64,000 bases of DNA from Pseudoips prasinana (lineage: Eukaryota; Arthropoda; Insecta; Lepidoptera; Nolidae). Both the position numbers and the translations under genes were made by a program. The stretch covers positions 2,609,001-2,673,000 of the forward strand of contig OX621264.1 of NCBI GenBank assembly GCA_951640165.1. The letters are read 5' to 3'. Under the pieces are notes generated by a model that worked only from the letters and a program-made list of their open reading frames with translations, made no database searches and was not told the origin of the DNA. This document shows positions 1-10,890 of the stretch, piece by piece. Position 1 is the stretch's first letter. Each line of letters begins with the position of its first letter.

Positions 1-1494
1 TAATAATCTGTAATATTTGATCTATTCTAGAAAACCAAGGAATCGACAGATAAGAATTATAATTCGAGACGGGAGCATTTCATTTTAGTTTTTAACACGT
101 TCTCAACGAAAAGACCTAAATAGACTAGCCACGTTTTCTTGAATAATTCTAATTCATTCGCCAAGTCAATGATAACGCGATCAATGCGTATGATTTGAAA
201 AAAAAAACATAATTTTGTTTATTTTTCCTGTTGGTTAATCTAACAATGATTAAGAATAACCGTTTTATAAGCTTTTAGTTATTTTTATATAATTTTGTGT
301 CTTTGCCTTTTTCTATGCCTTTCTTTGCTTATCTCAGACTTTAATGCATTTTTAATTTTATTTATTTTACTTGGGACGACAATCAGCTTTCATCAGCGTC
401 ATGCTAGCTTTTTATGTAATATATGACAAAGAGCCATTAAATAGGTCTCCGCGACATCTTCTATCACGAATACTGATATACTCTAAATTCGAAATTAAAA
501 TCATTGCATAGTCTAGATTTTACATAAGTATGCTAAACTGAGCATCACGGTAACACATAAAAGATCCCCAAATACTTTTCTACGATAACAGTAAAAATAT
601 CAACATAATATGATAAATACTCATTGTTATTCTGATTGATTACCTTATACTACGACAATCTTTATTTACGTAAAAAATATGTATAGATACTGTCTGGGTT
701 GTGTGCGTGAATTCATTTGTGTGAGTGTAGGGTCATCACGCACTTCCATTTTATTACATTTAATTTGCACACCTTATTTTGTTTCTTTTCTATTTTCCTA
801 TAATTAACGGAAATAACCGTTATTAAACTAGCATTTTAATGTAGCGTTGTTTTTTCTGGAAATACATATACAAAGTTTTAATTAAAGGATTTTATGACAG
901 ATATTTACAGTCATAGAAAATTATTTTATGTCCCTAACAAAATAAAATGTAAAAATATTTTATATCAGAAAACGCCCACACTAGGAAAATTTATCCCTGG
1001 GTCATTGGTTACTTTACAAACATATAAATGACGGACTCAAAATACATTCAGCTTGTAGATATATATAAAAAGTATACTACAGTAAACTATATACAAATTT
1101 CCCAATTGTTGGGAGTATCTCTGTTTTAATCAAGGCTAAGCTAGTCTAAAGATCTGAGCAAAACTTATTCGTTATTTCAGTAAAGAAACTTAATTCTTCT
1201 CTCTCTGTCAGAAGTTAAGTTTAAGTAAATCAAAACCGCAATTTAACTGACTTAAACAAATAACAAACGAAGACATTTAAATGATTAAATATAGATAACA
1301 TGAGGAATCTTCCCTCTTTTTGTTGTGGGGTAAACATAACTTTTTATCACCCAAAGTAATATTGGGTTTCATCTGTTCTTCTTTATAAATTGTTAGTATC
1401 ACAAACAAACGTGCACAACAATCTTATAACATATTGAACTCAAATACTTCGAAAAATATATTAATTTAATAAAAAAATTAATAATAGAAACATG
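1..1494. other. Upstream AT-rich DNA
   Basis: No convincing gene. Around 965-1040 there is a decayed match to the SINE-D family (the stretch with ACTTTACAAACATATAA and a following gacggac), also seen at 21035, 49728 and 55378. The rest is AT-rich and shows no repeat family found elsewhere in the window. It lies 5' of the ARID5B-like gene and may hold distal regulatory DNA, which cannot be read from sequence alone. Confidence 0.4.
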
Positions 1495-2117
1495 TGACAC
1501 CCCTGGTTTGAACGTGTGAGAGAGAGGATAGGAGCTTCGAGCAAAACAGATACGGATTGGCCGCGCCGCGTTATGGTCGCGCTCGAAGCGATCCCGTGTT
1601 TTCCTTCATAATTTGTCGAATAACGCCATATTGTTTCCATCAACAATATTAGTTTAAAAAAAATAGCTTTATAAAATCAAGAGTGATATTTTAAAATTAA
1701 CAAAATGTATTTATCTGTGGATTGTAATGTGTCATTGTTATAGTATAATTGCCGATAATTATTATAATTAATTCGTTATACCTATTCTATCTCGGATATT
1801 CATAGTGCTGTGTTATATTATGACCGATGGTGTAAAAAAAAATGAAATAAAAAGAGCGGATGTGATTTTTTTTAATTTACTTTGTTGTAATAAAATTATA
1901 ATCTGTGTGCGTGTGTCGTTTCTAAAAATATTACGCTGAAAAATAACTGTTTTGCACCGAGTGTTGTGTTTAAATTTAGTGCAATATCTATTTAGAACGT
2001 TCGAATAAGAATGCACATAATTTTAACACCTTTGTTTTAAATTACGTACATATATTTGCGAAATGGATGTGTTTGTGGAGTGACATGGATTAATCCTTTG
2101 TGTCTTGGATTGTAAAA
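1495..2117 (+). promoter_or_regulatory. Probable promoter and 5' UTR of the ARID5B-like gene
   Basis: This stretch directly precedes the first coding exon. A CpG-rich patch at about 1540-1605 (containing GGCCGCGCCGCG) stands out from very AT-rich surroundings, as promoters of broadly expressed insect genes often do. No known dispersed family is seen between 1495 and 2117. The start context AAAAATGG at 2118 has A at -3 and G at +4, a good eukaryotic initiation context. The transcription start is not determined; 5' UTR extent and any upstream noncoding exon are inference. Confidence 0.4.
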
Positions 2118-2138
2118 ATGGATAAACCATCTTTCAAG
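2118..2138 (+). CDS. ARID5B: ARID5B-like protein, coding exon 1 (MDKPSFK)
   Basis: A seven-codon first exon, ATG to AAG, followed directly by a splice donor (AAG|GTAACA, phase 0). It is too short to recognise alone. Joined to the exon at 56696 it gives MDKPSFKLVGAPCGQHG, which lines up without gaps with the start of vertebrate ARID5B (MEPNSLQWVGSPCGLHG, recalled from the family): the number of residues before the VG-PCG motif is the same. That and the matching phase are why this ATG was chosen. The protein family is nuclear and acts in chromatin-level transcription control. The exon sits 54.6 kb from the next one. The call rests on homology plus phase, not on transcript data. Confidence 0.72.
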
Positions 2139-3212
2139 GTAACAATTTTATACTATTGATAATCAGTGCTTTAGGTAACATATTTCTATATGCATACAAT
2201 TTTATTATGTACCTACTTTTTAAACAAAGATTTGCATTTTTGAATAGTTTAAATTTCGAAGTATGCTCATTTGTTTTTGGAATATGACAAATAATTTGAA
2301 ATGATTCTATCCTAAAGTATAATTATTCTTCTGTTCACGCGTGACGTCAGCTATTGTCTTTATGCTGACTTACTGGTGGATTTCTTTTAATTCTTTTAAT
2401 GTTTAAGAACAATAAAAGTATGAAATAGCAATGCCATAATTTTAAGATCATATTTAGTCTTGCTTACGTGTGCAAATATTTTTGGTTTACTCGTGTTATA
2501 GATTTAAAAGTAAAGAATACGTTATTGGTGTCTACTTCCCCTCTTGCTGTCGTCCGCCATATCAGTAAGTACTAGTGATGTGGCGCAATAAAAATGTATC
2601 GACATCGATATTTCGTAATTTGTATTTTTATGTTTCGAAATTATTATTAGGTTTTCGTTGATTTGTTTCGGGCTTTGATTAGTTGGCTTTCAAATTGGCT
2701 TATCGAATCATGATTTAGTGTTTATACCTACTGATATGACTTAAACGAACATTGCTTCTTATTATAATAGGTATTGATTACGTGTCTATAATAAATAATA
2801 ACTCGTGTTCCGTAATGGTTTGCCGTTATACAAGGTGTAATGTAAGTAGTGTACATAAGTTAAGGAGCTTAATTAGCCTATGAAACTGGCTCATTAACAT
2901 GCAAATGCATAAAATAGTAACTTCTTATAGAAGAGTAACATATAAAATGCTACCGGCATGATGCATTTTGTATGGGTCGCTATTATTTATTTTAGTTTTA
3001 GAAAAATTGGTTTTGTTTAATGATTTTTTGTTTGGGGCGCAATGTTTTTTAGCTTTTGACTAAATAATTTTTGTTTAATGATTTCAGTTTCATGTTTAAA
3101 TAGTGATTCTTAAGTTAAGTCCTCTATTTATGTTTCACAGATGATACAAAAACACATACAGTTCAGTTATTAAGTCCTTCTTTATGATGTTAAATTGTCT
3201 ATAGATTTGTTT
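2139..3212. other. First part of intron 1 without recognised repeats
   Basis: About 1.1 kb after the exon 1 donor with no copy of any dispersed family found elsewhere in the window. This is unusual for this region and may mark retained regulatory DNA. It includes the palindromic CRE-like octamer at 2342. Confidence 0.35.
2342..2349. promoter_or_regulatory. CRE-like octamer TGACGTCA
   Basis: A perfect TGACGTCA palindrome about 200 bp into intron 1. This is the consensus for CREB/ATF bZIP factors. A single 8-mer is weak evidence; its position close to the promoter in repeat-free DNA is the only support. Confidence 0.25.
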
Positions 3213-3502
3213 TAGGGTTCCGTACCCAAAAGGTAAAACGGGACCCTATTACTAAGACTTCGCTGTCTGTCTGTCACCAGGCTGTATCTCATGAACCGTG
3301 ATAGTTAGACAGTTGAAATTTATGATGATGAATTGTTGATGATGTATTTCTGTAGCCGCTATAAGAACAAATATTAAAAAACAAAATAAGATTAATATTT
3401 TTGGGGTGGTCATACAACAAACGTGAATTTTTTTGCTCGTTTTAATAGATAATGGTACGGAACCTTTCGTGCACGAGTCCGACTCGCACTTGGCCGGATT
3501 TT
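3213..3502 (+). mobile_element. REP-L copy, uninterrupted
   Basis: Runs from TAGGGTTCCGTACCC to GACTCGCACTTGGCCGG. The ends carry GGGTTCCGTA and its inverse TACGGAACC. Contains the family core (CTGTATCTCATGAACCGTGA, GCCGCTATAA) and the intact site TAGATAATGGTACGG that is split by Helitrons in three other copies. Superfamily not assigned. Confidence 0.75.
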
Positions 3503-3849
3503 TATCCTCAACCGAACAATGGTATTATAGTAACGTTCAATTTTAAACTCTATTTCGTTGTAATAAGATCTAATATCAATTATTTTCATACTCTATGACC
3601 TATCGAGGGTTAAAATTGACATTAAAAGTATCTCTACAACACTTCGGTGTTTCCTATGGCTTGCGTTGGGAAGCACAGACAGCAAAATAACTTGTCATAG
3701 ACAATTTTTTTTTCTTTTTTATTCATCGATTATATTTTTCGATTATCATAACCGGTGATATTAATGATAGGAAGCTATTTAAATGTACATTCCTTGTGTG
3801 GTAACAATTTAAACACATACACAGTATTTAAATTGTAAAATATATTTTT
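3503..3849. other. Intronic DNA, nothing recognised
   Basis: AT-rich, with no recognisable coding or repeat family. Confidence 0.4.
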
Positions 3850-4227
3850 TATATGATGATGTCCTACCGGCCGAATATCGACCACGGCGCGGCCAGTCTT
3901 TCGGAGATTAGCCAATTGCGCAGGACATATTATAGTGCACAAGTATGTGCGCAAACACAGGGGCACTTTCTATTCCATCACTCTCATGATCCGATGGGAC
4001 GACTAGCGGCACGACCGGAAAGAGGTCAGGTATAGGACCGACGGCTTTACGTGCTCTCCGAGGCACAGGGGTGTAATATCGCCAACTACCAGACTTCGGG
4101 CTGATACTGATAAATTTCTTTTTACGGAAAAATTCCAAAATCACTTTTAGGCCCGACCCGGGATTTGAACCCAGGACCTCATTGTCTGCGGTTGAACACG
4201 CTACCGCTAAACCAACGAGGCAGTCCT
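3850..4227 (-). mobile_element. SINE-C (tRNA-derived), near full length
   Basis: Minus strand. The tRNA-like head at the right end (about 4150-4227) shows a GCCTCGTTGGTTTAGCGGTA-type A box and a GGGTTCAAATCCCGGG B box. The body includes GTCCTGTACCTGACCTCTTTCC and ends at the left in a short ATC/ATG-type tail. Related copies lie at 12055, 25152, 29607, 30385 and 52228. Confidence 0.8.
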
Positions 4228-4276
4228 AACTAACAGTACCTAACTAGAAAATATAGTTGGCTATGATAGACATATT

Positions 4277-4469
4277 TGGTTCTCGAGTGGCGACCACGAA
4301 CCGGAAGACGCAGCGTGGGCAGGCCCCCTACAAGGTGGACCGATGATCTTGTGCGGGTCGCTGGAAACTGCTGGGTGCGGATAGCGCAAGCAAGACTGAC
4401 AATTGTGGGATCTTTGGGGGAGGCCTTTGTCCAGCTGTGGACGTCTTTCGGCTGATATGATGATGATGA
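4277..4469 (+). mobile_element. ATG-tail element (RTE-type 3' end)
   Basis: Plus strand, from GGCGACCACGAACCGGAAGA to GTCTTTCGGCTGATATG followed by (ATG)n. The same 160-190 bp unit occurs at 30668, 32325, 35206 and 40282. The 40282 copy has a target-site duplication that proves retroposition of this short unit. Confidence 0.75.
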
Positions 4470-4720
4470 TAGTCATTAGTGGATACATAATTTGTTGAAA
4501 TTTTGTTTAATATTATATACTTTCTACCGGTAAGACATCAATGCGTTCTATTCTTCGACTTTTAACCGGCTTAAAAAAGAGGGATGTTATCCATTCTACT
4601 CTGTGGTTTTTGTACATATGTTAGAATTGCGCTTGAAAGGGAATACTGTTCATAACCGGCTTCGTTATAACGTTATCTATTCGACGGTCTTTTTTTGTAA
4701 ACTGCTTCGTTTAATCCTGC

Positions 4721-4922
4721 GCAGCGGTTGTATCTTCAACCCCGGATACGACGGCCTGGGATCCAATCCCGGGTCAGAGAAAAAGTGATTTTGGGATTTA
4801 TCTGTAAAGACAAATATCTTACTAGTGGCCCGGAGTCTGAAGTTAACGGTTTTTAAATATCCCCGTGCCTTGGAGAGCACGTTAAGACTTCGGTCCTGTA
4901 CCTGACCCCTTTCCAGTCGTGT
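4721..4922 (+). mobile_element. SINE-C copy, degraded
   Basis: Plus strand. The B-box area CTGGGATCCAATCCCGGGTC near 4757 and the body up to CTGACCCCTTTCCAGTCGTG are recognisable. The A box is decayed. It is followed directly by a LINE-W fragment. Confidence 0.65.
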
Positions 4923-4934
4923 CGAATTCTTCTT

Positions 4935-5110
4935 ATACTCTGACGAAAACGGAGATGTTCTCAAGAAAGGGCAGGTCAGAAGTACCCTAAACCGGCGAGC
5001 ATTTATGAAAAATATAATTACAGTAATCGAGGCAAAAGAGGTGAGCAAAGATCGTGACAAATGGAAATCCGTTGTTTCTGCCTACCCCTCCGTAAAAAAA
5101 TCCATGAGAG
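4935..5110 (+). pseudogene. LINE-W ORF C-terminus fragment
   Basis: Plus-strand reading gives [19 protein letters not shown] and then [15 protein letters not shown]. This is the C-terminal end of the non-LTR retrotransposon polyprotein seen better at 6807, 58950 and 61897. The copy is 5'-truncated and lacks the RWFGHLERM part. Confidence 0.7.
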
Positions 5111-5192
5111 CATCCTATATGGGACGTTTTGCACCACCGTATAGTAATAACTTAATATTAATATACAGCATACATCCAAGATATAATAATAA

Positions 5193-5440
5193 GAATATCC
5201 TGGTACATTATTCACACACGGCCATCTGATCCCAAACTACGCAAAGCTTGTACTATGGACACCAGATAACTGATATACTACATATTCTACTGTTCTTTTC
5301 TAAATACGTACGTATATCGATAATTACACCCAGACTCAGGACAAACAGACACGTTCATGCACACAAATATCTGTCCTGGGTGGGAATCGAACCCACGACG
5401 CCGCGACGTTCTGCGTGAAAGGCAACCATCTACCTACTAC
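5193..5440 (-). mobile_element. SINE-B (tRNA-derived)
   Basis: Minus strand. Body with GGTTTCCATAGTACAAGCT-type motif and CCTGAGTCTGGGTGTAATTA. Its tRNA-like head holds TGGGTTCGATTCCCACCCAG. It abuts another SINE-B head in the same orientation. Confidence 0.75.
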
Positions 5441-5598
5441 CTTTCTTTTGTAAATAGGTACATACTTATATAGATAGTTACATCTAGACTACGTACAAAC
5501 AGACATGTTCATGCCCACAAATATGTCCCGGGTGGGAATCGAACCCACGACCTGCGGCGTGAAAGGCAAGCGTTCACCAACCACACCAACCGACATCC
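5441..5598 (-). mobile_element. SINE-B head, second tandem copy
   Basis: Minus strand, 5' part only. It contains the B-box motif GTGGGTTCGATTCCCACC and the tRNA-like start near 5590, joined directly to the preceding SINE-B. Confidence 0.7.
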
Positions 5599-6089
5599 AG
5601 CAAGCATTTATCAACAGTTATTTAAAAAATCTTAATTTTAAGTCGGATTTAACATGTGTATTGTGTATCAAGACTATCTCGAGAACAATTTTTAATTGAT
5701 ATCGATTAAAAATTACTAAAATCGATAAACGAAGAATCGATTCAAAAGTTTAAACCTCTTGTCACATTGTTGATTCGTATAATTAAATATTTTAAGGAAT
5801 ATAAATTCTATTGCTCAAGTCATATGGTCGAATTCCCTTTGCAAGCATTTTTAATATCCATTCAGAATACTTGAAGTGCATTCAAGGGATTTTGAACTTA
5901 GTACGTAAACGAATAGAGTTAACTATCTAATAAATTTTATTCTTACGTTTGTGCGAAGCTAGCCATGTGGCGTACTATATAGGTAAGCGTGGTGTTAGGT
6001 TGGTAGGCATTGGGGCTTCCCCAAAAATACAAAGGTAACTCAAACTTAACCCAAATACGGTAATTGATTAAGCTCTTTCGTATTAATCA
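5599..6089. other. Intronic DNA, nothing recognised
   Basis: AT-rich sequence without a recognised repeat or coding signal. Confidence 0.4.
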
Positions 6090-6273
6090 CTAGCTGTGTC
6101 TCGCGGTTTTACCCGCGTTAACTTTATAAATGATAGCCTATGTGTTAGTCCAGGGTGTCAGCTAACTCCATACAAAATTTTATTGAAATCTCTCCAGCCG
6201 TTTAGACGCGAAGAAGTAACAAACATATACCCTCACACACTCACAAACTTTCAGCTTTATAATATTCGTGTGA
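6090..6273 (-). mobile_element. Hel-S (Lep1-like Helitron)
   Basis: Minus strand: 5' TCACACGAATATTATAAAGC, 3' hairpin GCGGGTAAAACCGCG, then CTAG. Flanked by A and T as expected for Helitron insertion. Too short to encode RepHel, so non-autonomous. Confidence 0.82.
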
Positions 6274-6412
6274 TAATAACTTATAGCTGGGGGTGGCCAA
6301 CTATACTGTTTTGAACAGTTTTACTGTTGAACAAAAATAAAGTATACAAAATACTGTTTACATTTATTTAGTCAGAGGGCGTTCACTGCTCAGTGCAGCG
6401 CAGCCACAAAAT

Positions 6413-6738
6413 CAAAATCATAAATTATTGATTCTGTAAAAATTTTACATTTATGTGGAATCGTCATATTTTTTTACCCTACCGTGCAGCGCATGACGTG
6501 GCAGCTACTGAGAAACACTGCCAGAAAACTCAGTAGGAATCCTTTTTTAAAATAAAATATACTAATCATGTGTGTTGACTCAGAACAACTCAATCCCAAG
6601 CACTTTTATCACTTAAATAATCAGAAATTTTGTAATATGCCCTGCTACACAATTTGGCTTTAATGATTCTTTTAAACTTATTCGTAGACAATTCTCTAAT
6701 ATCATTGGGAAGTTTGTTATAGAATCTTATACATTATA
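6413..6738 (-). mobile_element. LINE-Y 3' end
   Basis: Minus strand: end of the ORF (FYNKLPNDI...), stop, then 3' UTR with GGCAGTGTTTCTCAGTAGCT. Severely 5'-truncated. Other copies lie at 8745, 13293, 16470, 48726 and 54706. Confidence 0.78.
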
Positions 6739-6789
6739 TATGTGCGAGAAGCTCTAAAAATATGTATTTAAAACAATAAATAAATAAAA

Positions 6790-7130
6790 TACATACATAC
6801 ATAGACTCACGCCTGTTTCCCAGAGGGGTAGGCAGAGACAACGGATTTCCATTTGCATACTTCTTTTGCCTCGATTACTGTCATTATATTCTTCATACAT
6901 GCTCGTCGGTTTAGGGTACTTCTGACCTGCCCTTTCTTGAGAACATCTCCAATTTGGTCAGAGAATGTTCGACGTGGTCTTCCCCTTCCGGTTGTACCAT
7001 TCGCACAGGCCAGGTATACTTCTTTTGTCAATCTTCTTTCATTCATCCTTTCTAAATGGCCAAACCATCTCAGCATGCCTTTTAAATACTGTTCATTTTC
7101 CAAAATACTGTTTACATTCTTCATAGATCT
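6790..7130 (-). pseudogene. LINE-W ORF C-terminus and TATG tail
   Basis: The minus-strand ORF at 6807-7124 reads ...[18 protein letters not shown]..., then [10 protein letters not shown], ending [12 protein letters not shown]. This is the region after the reverse transcriptase in a family of insect non-LTR retrotransposons. The 3' tail is (TATG)n at about 6792-6806. The catalytic domains are absent, so it is a dead 5'-truncated copy. Confidence 0.78.
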
Positions 7131-7244
7131 GAATATACATAGTTTATTTCTAGTAAATAAAAGTTGGCAACCCTACCTGGGGCTCTCGTCACAAGCTTAC
7201 TCCCCAAACATGCTAAAAGAAGTTTTACGTCAATAAAGTAGATA

Positions 7245-7471
7245 TCACCGTAGCCTAGTTGGTAGTGCTCCTGCTTACGAAGCCGGTGGTCCTAGGTTCG
7301 AATCCCGGTAAGTGCAAATATTTGTGTGATGAGCACGAATATTTGTTTCTGAGTCATGGATGTTTTCTATGACTCAGAAATGTATATCGTCGGCTGGTAC
7401 CCATAGTACAAGCTTGGCTTAGTTTGGGGCTAGGATGATCTGTGTGACATTGTCCCTATATATTATTATTA
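7245..7471 (+). mobile_element. SINE-A (tRNA-derived)
   Basis: Plus strand. A box TAGCCTAGTTGG and B box GGTTCGAATCC are both intact, so a pol III promoter may remain. The body ends in GGGGCTAGGATGATCTGTGT and a short TAT/ATT tail. A small internal rearrangement is present around 7355-7385. Confidence 0.82.
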
Positions 7472-7489
7472 TGTATGTAGGTATATAAT

Positions 7490-7690
7490 TATTTACTTCA
7501 AAACATGGTTGAGGCAGCTCGCCTCTGGAATGCGTTGCCTTTAACAATTAGACGTGCTCAATCCCTTGGTTTGTTCAAAATACTAGTGAAAAACCACTAC
7601 TTGTCACTATGAATGCATTTCCACTGTCCTTCCATATTATATTGTTTATTATGTATGTATGTATCTATGTATGTATTATTATGTTTATCT
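7490..7690 (+). pseudogene. LINE ORF C-terminus and TATG-rich 3' UTR
   Basis: Plus strand reads ARLWNALPLTIRRAQS...[17 protein letters not shown] (to about 7612), a typical last-exon motif (xWNxLP...FK) of non-LTR retrotransposons. It is followed by a TATG-rich stretch. No reverse transcriptase core remains. Confidence 0.65.
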
Positions 7691-7692
7691 AA

Positions 7693-7853
7693 TCTACTAT
7701 ATAAAAATAAGTCGAGTTTTCCTTCGTGACGCTATAACTCCAGAACGCACGAACCGGTTTCCACGGTTTTGCATTCGTTGGAAGGCTCCGTGAGGTTTAT
7801 AGCAAAGAAAGTTTATAAAATTTAACGCGGGTAACACCGCGGGGCACAGCTAG
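7693..7853 (+). mobile_element. Helitron, Lep1-like variant
   Basis: 5' TCTACTATATAAAAATAAG, 3' hairpin GCGGGTAACACCGCG, then CTAG with flanking T. The internal sequence (TAACTCCAGAACGCACGAACC) differs from Hel-S and Hel-L although the 3' end is shared. Confidence 0.75.
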
Positions 7854-7969
7854 TTAAGTATGTATTATATCTAATGACATGGTAGTATTACTATTAAGTA
7901 AATGCCATTATTAGTTTCTAAGTATTTAGATTCCCACTTAAATTATTTTATCTTGCACTACCGTTATCG

Positions 7970-8125
7970 TGTTGTCTTTCTATATTTCTGCTTCTTATCC
8001 ATCCAAAGGTTGTCTGGAAGAGATCGCTGACTGCGATAAGACCGCCTATTGTTCAACTATCAATGTTGCCTATATTTTTATGTGTAATTGGTGTGCAATA
8101 AAGAGTATTTATCTTATGGTATGCA
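7970..8125 (+). mobile_element. LINE 3' terminal region (GGTTGTCTGGAAGAGATCGC type)
   Basis: Contains AGGTTGTCTGGAAGAGATCG, AAGACCGCCTATTG and an AATAAAG polyadenylation-like end. The same tail recurs at 51990-52145 inside the Harbinger-like element. Confidence 0.65.
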
Positions 8126-8744
8126 TTAGTATGAAATATATGGTGTGCCTCGCCGTATCCACATGGCATGGAAATTTATTTTAAGTATCCTAATTACATA
8201 ATTAACATTATCAGCAGTAATAATGACACTTAAAGATGCATTTTATAATTAAAAGCATTTCTTTTATATCATTTAAATAGTATCTATTAGTCAGGCACAG
8301 AACAAAAAACAATGAAACACCGAAAAATTCACATTTCTGATCACTATACATCAGGGTGTGGGGGGGGGGGGTTACCACCTTCACATCTTGACTTACCATC
8401 AGGTGAGATCGTGCTCAAGCGCAAACCCAATATGCGTAAAATACCACAAAAGATTTCTCTTCAAAAACCCCATTTAATTCAGTAGTATGGCAGCACCAAC
8501 TTCATCCTATTACCATAGACAAACATGTGCGCTATTAAATGACAAAACCCAAAACGATGTCCATTTTAAAATGATCCGCCAACGCAGCGCGTAAATACTT
8601 GGGCCCGAGTAATCGGCGACCCATAAAACTTAAATTAGCTCGTCTATTTATAAAATGCAACGTGTCTCACTCTAATGCAGGGTTACCACATTTAAATAAT
8701 GATTTACGGACTTTTTATTAATGCTGCCAAACAATAAAAAAAAA
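8126..8744. other. Intronic DNA with a small REP-N relic
   Basis: A run of about 13 G at 8352-8364 precedes a short CTTACCATCAGGTGA relic of REP-N (about 8390-8410). The rest is unassigned. Confidence 0.4.
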
Positions 8745-9045
8745 AGAGAATTGTCTACGAATAAGTTTCAAAGAATTATTAAAGCCAAATTGTGTAGTAG
8801 GGCATATTACAAAATATCAGATTATTTAAGTGATAAAAGTGCTTGGGATTGAGTTGTTCTGAGTCAACACACATGATTGTAATTAATCTTTAGTATATTT
8901 TATTTTTAAAAAGGATTCCTACTGAGTTTTCTGGCAGTGTTTCTCAGTAGCTGCCACGTCATGCACTGCACGGTAGGGTAAAAAAATATGACGATTCCAC
9001 ATAAATGTAATTTATTTACGGAATAAAGAACTTTTGACTTTGACA
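8745..9045 (+). mobile_element. LINE-Y 3' end
   Basis: Plus strand. The last codons (...KISDYLSDKSAWD-stop) and 3' UTR run to the TTTGACTTTGA tail at about 9035-9045. 5'-truncated. Confidence 0.78.
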
Positions 9046-9051
9046 ATATAA

Positions 9052-9531
9052 TCACACTAATATTATAAATGCGAAAGTAACTCCGTCTGTCTATCTGCTG
9101 CGCTTTCACGCCGAAACTACTGAACCGATTTAAACTTTTTTTTAAATTTTCACAGATACCTAGAATATCTGTAAAAATTAAAAAAAAAGTATTAGTTAGT
9201 TTCTAGAACCCTGAGAAAGGACATAGGCTACTTTTTAATGCGAAAAGAGGATTTTAAGGGATTGAAAAGGGGTTAAAAGTTATATGGACGTATTGTCATT
9301 TGTCGAGCTAGAAGCTTGAAAATTTGTTTTTATTCGGTTTAAATAAATATAAAATTCAAACTTTGTGAAAGTTTTACCCTCAAGGGTGAACAATTCCAAT
9401 AAGGAATAGGGGATGAAAGTTTGTATGTAAAAGTGTAAAGTTTATGTGAATATTTTATAATCTATTAATTTTATATTGTAACATTTACGGAGTCGTTACA
9501 AAATGTGCGGGCAAGTCTCGGGCACAGCGAG
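9052..9531 (+). mobile_element. Hel-S relative with long internal region
   Basis: Begins TCACACTAATATTATAAATG, like Hel-S, but has about 300 bp of extra internal sequence. It ends GGGCACAGCGAG, so the terminal CTAG has become CGAG and the 3' hairpin is decayed. Only three bases separate it from the next Helitron. Confidence 0.65.
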
Positions 9532-9534
9532 TAA

Positions 9535-9856
9535 TCTATACATATAATAAAATCGTAGGAAAGTCAAAACTGTACGTTGAATATTTTTTTTAAAAGGATA
9601 CTAGGGGCGTTACCTGTAATCGATATCGAAGCCAAAAATATAGTTTTTAGAATTTTTGTCTGTTAGTTTGTTCGTCTGTATGTATGTCCGGGCTAAACTC
9701 AAAAAGTACTGCATGGATTTACTTCAAATTTTGCACGAATATTACTAAGAGGTCGGGTCAACATATAGGCTACAAATTATCACGCCTTCACCTACGGGGG
9801 AGGAGCTGTGATAATTTATGAGGTTTAACGCGGGTAAAACCGCGGGGCACAGCTAG
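9535..9856 (+). mobile_element. Hel-L Helitron
   Basis: 5' TCTATACATATAATAAAATC, 3' hairpin GCGGGTAAAACCGCG, then GGGCACAGCTAG|T. Flanks A and T. Complete non-autonomous copy of 322 bp. Confidence 0.85.
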
Positions 9857-9861
9857 TAAAA

Positions 9862-10110
9862 TACCACCTTACAGAAGACACTCCTTAACAATAACATTAA
9901 TAATTTTAATGCTGTGTTTCCGACTGTGAGTAAGGTCGCCAGAGCTCATTGGGGTGGGGGGAAGGGTCAGCAACAGTTGTTTGCTGACTTTTAAAGGCGG
10001 GCAACGCACCCGCGATACCTCTGGTGTTGCGAGTGTCCATGGGCGGTGGTGATCACTTACCATCAGGTGACCCACTTGCTCGTTTGTCGCCTGATAATAA
10101 AAAAAAAAAA
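9862..10110 (+). mobile_element. REP-N, poly-A element
   Basis: Plus strand. GTGAGTAAGGTCGCCAGAGC, then CACTTACCATCAGGTGACCC and GCTCGTTTGTCG, ending in poly-A (about 10098-10109). It behaves as the 3' end of a poly-A retrotransposon or a SINE. Other copies lie at 12575, 23580 and 37905. Confidence 0.7.
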
Positions 10111-10146
10111 GATTTCCGGAACAAGATTTCTCCTTAGCATATGAGT

Positions 10147-10705
10147 CTAGTTCCTCCTTCTTACCTACCACTGTAGCTCCTGTAAGCCAGGATCAAATAT
10201 TGATGAATGAAATTACACTGAGCGGTGAGGCTCAGGCATGTCCCGGGGATTGCTTCGACAGTCTTGACTCGCGCAACAAGAGTTTTCTTTAGTATAAGTG
10301 AGTAGTCCCTCCCTCTTACCCACCACTGCAACTCCTGTAAGCCAGGATCAACAGTGGCACACAATGAAAAGACACTGAGCGGTAAGGCCAAGGCATGTCC
10401 CGGGGAATCGCTACAACTTCTTGGATCCTGCAACGAGATTTATCCTTAGTATGAGTAACGTGTCCCTCCCTCTTACCCACCACTGTAGCTCCTGAAAGCC
10501 AGGATCAACACACGATGAAGGGACACTGAGTGGTAAGGCCCAGGCATGTTTCGCGGGAATCTCTACAATTTTCGTGGATCCCGCAATATTTGTTTTTCTT
10601 ATTATGTATATGAGACTAGTACCTCCCTCTCACCCACCACTGCTTCTCCTAAGTTAGAATCAACAGTGACACAATTAAATCGCACTGAGACGTGAAACCC
10701 GGTTA
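10147..10705. repeat. Minisatellite, four units of about 156 bp
   Basis: Unit starts at about 10151, 10306, 10463 and 10621 share CCTCCCTCTTACCCACCACTG, CCAGGATCAACA and GGCATGTCCCGGGG. Units differ by substitutions and small gaps, so the array is old. The unit is the reverse complement of the 3' body of SINE-5S (compare 32040-32160). Confidence 0.82.
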
Positions 10706-10834
10706 AATAACGCATTAAAGGCAATAAATTAATCATTTTACTTAAACTCAATCTTATTTATATTTATGTAAGGTTGTTAACCGCGCCGTTGGATGACCTT
10801 ATTCAATTTCCCTATTTCCTTTGGTGGTAGTATG

Positions 10835-10890
10835 TTTAATCGCATATAATGAGATCCTGGGTTCAAAATCCCGGGCCTAAAACTCATTTT
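10835..10890 (+). mobile_element. SINE-C head relic
   Basis: Contains CCTGGGTTCAAAATCCCGGG, the B-box region of SINE-C, directly followed by REP-L at 10891. Confidence 0.5.
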
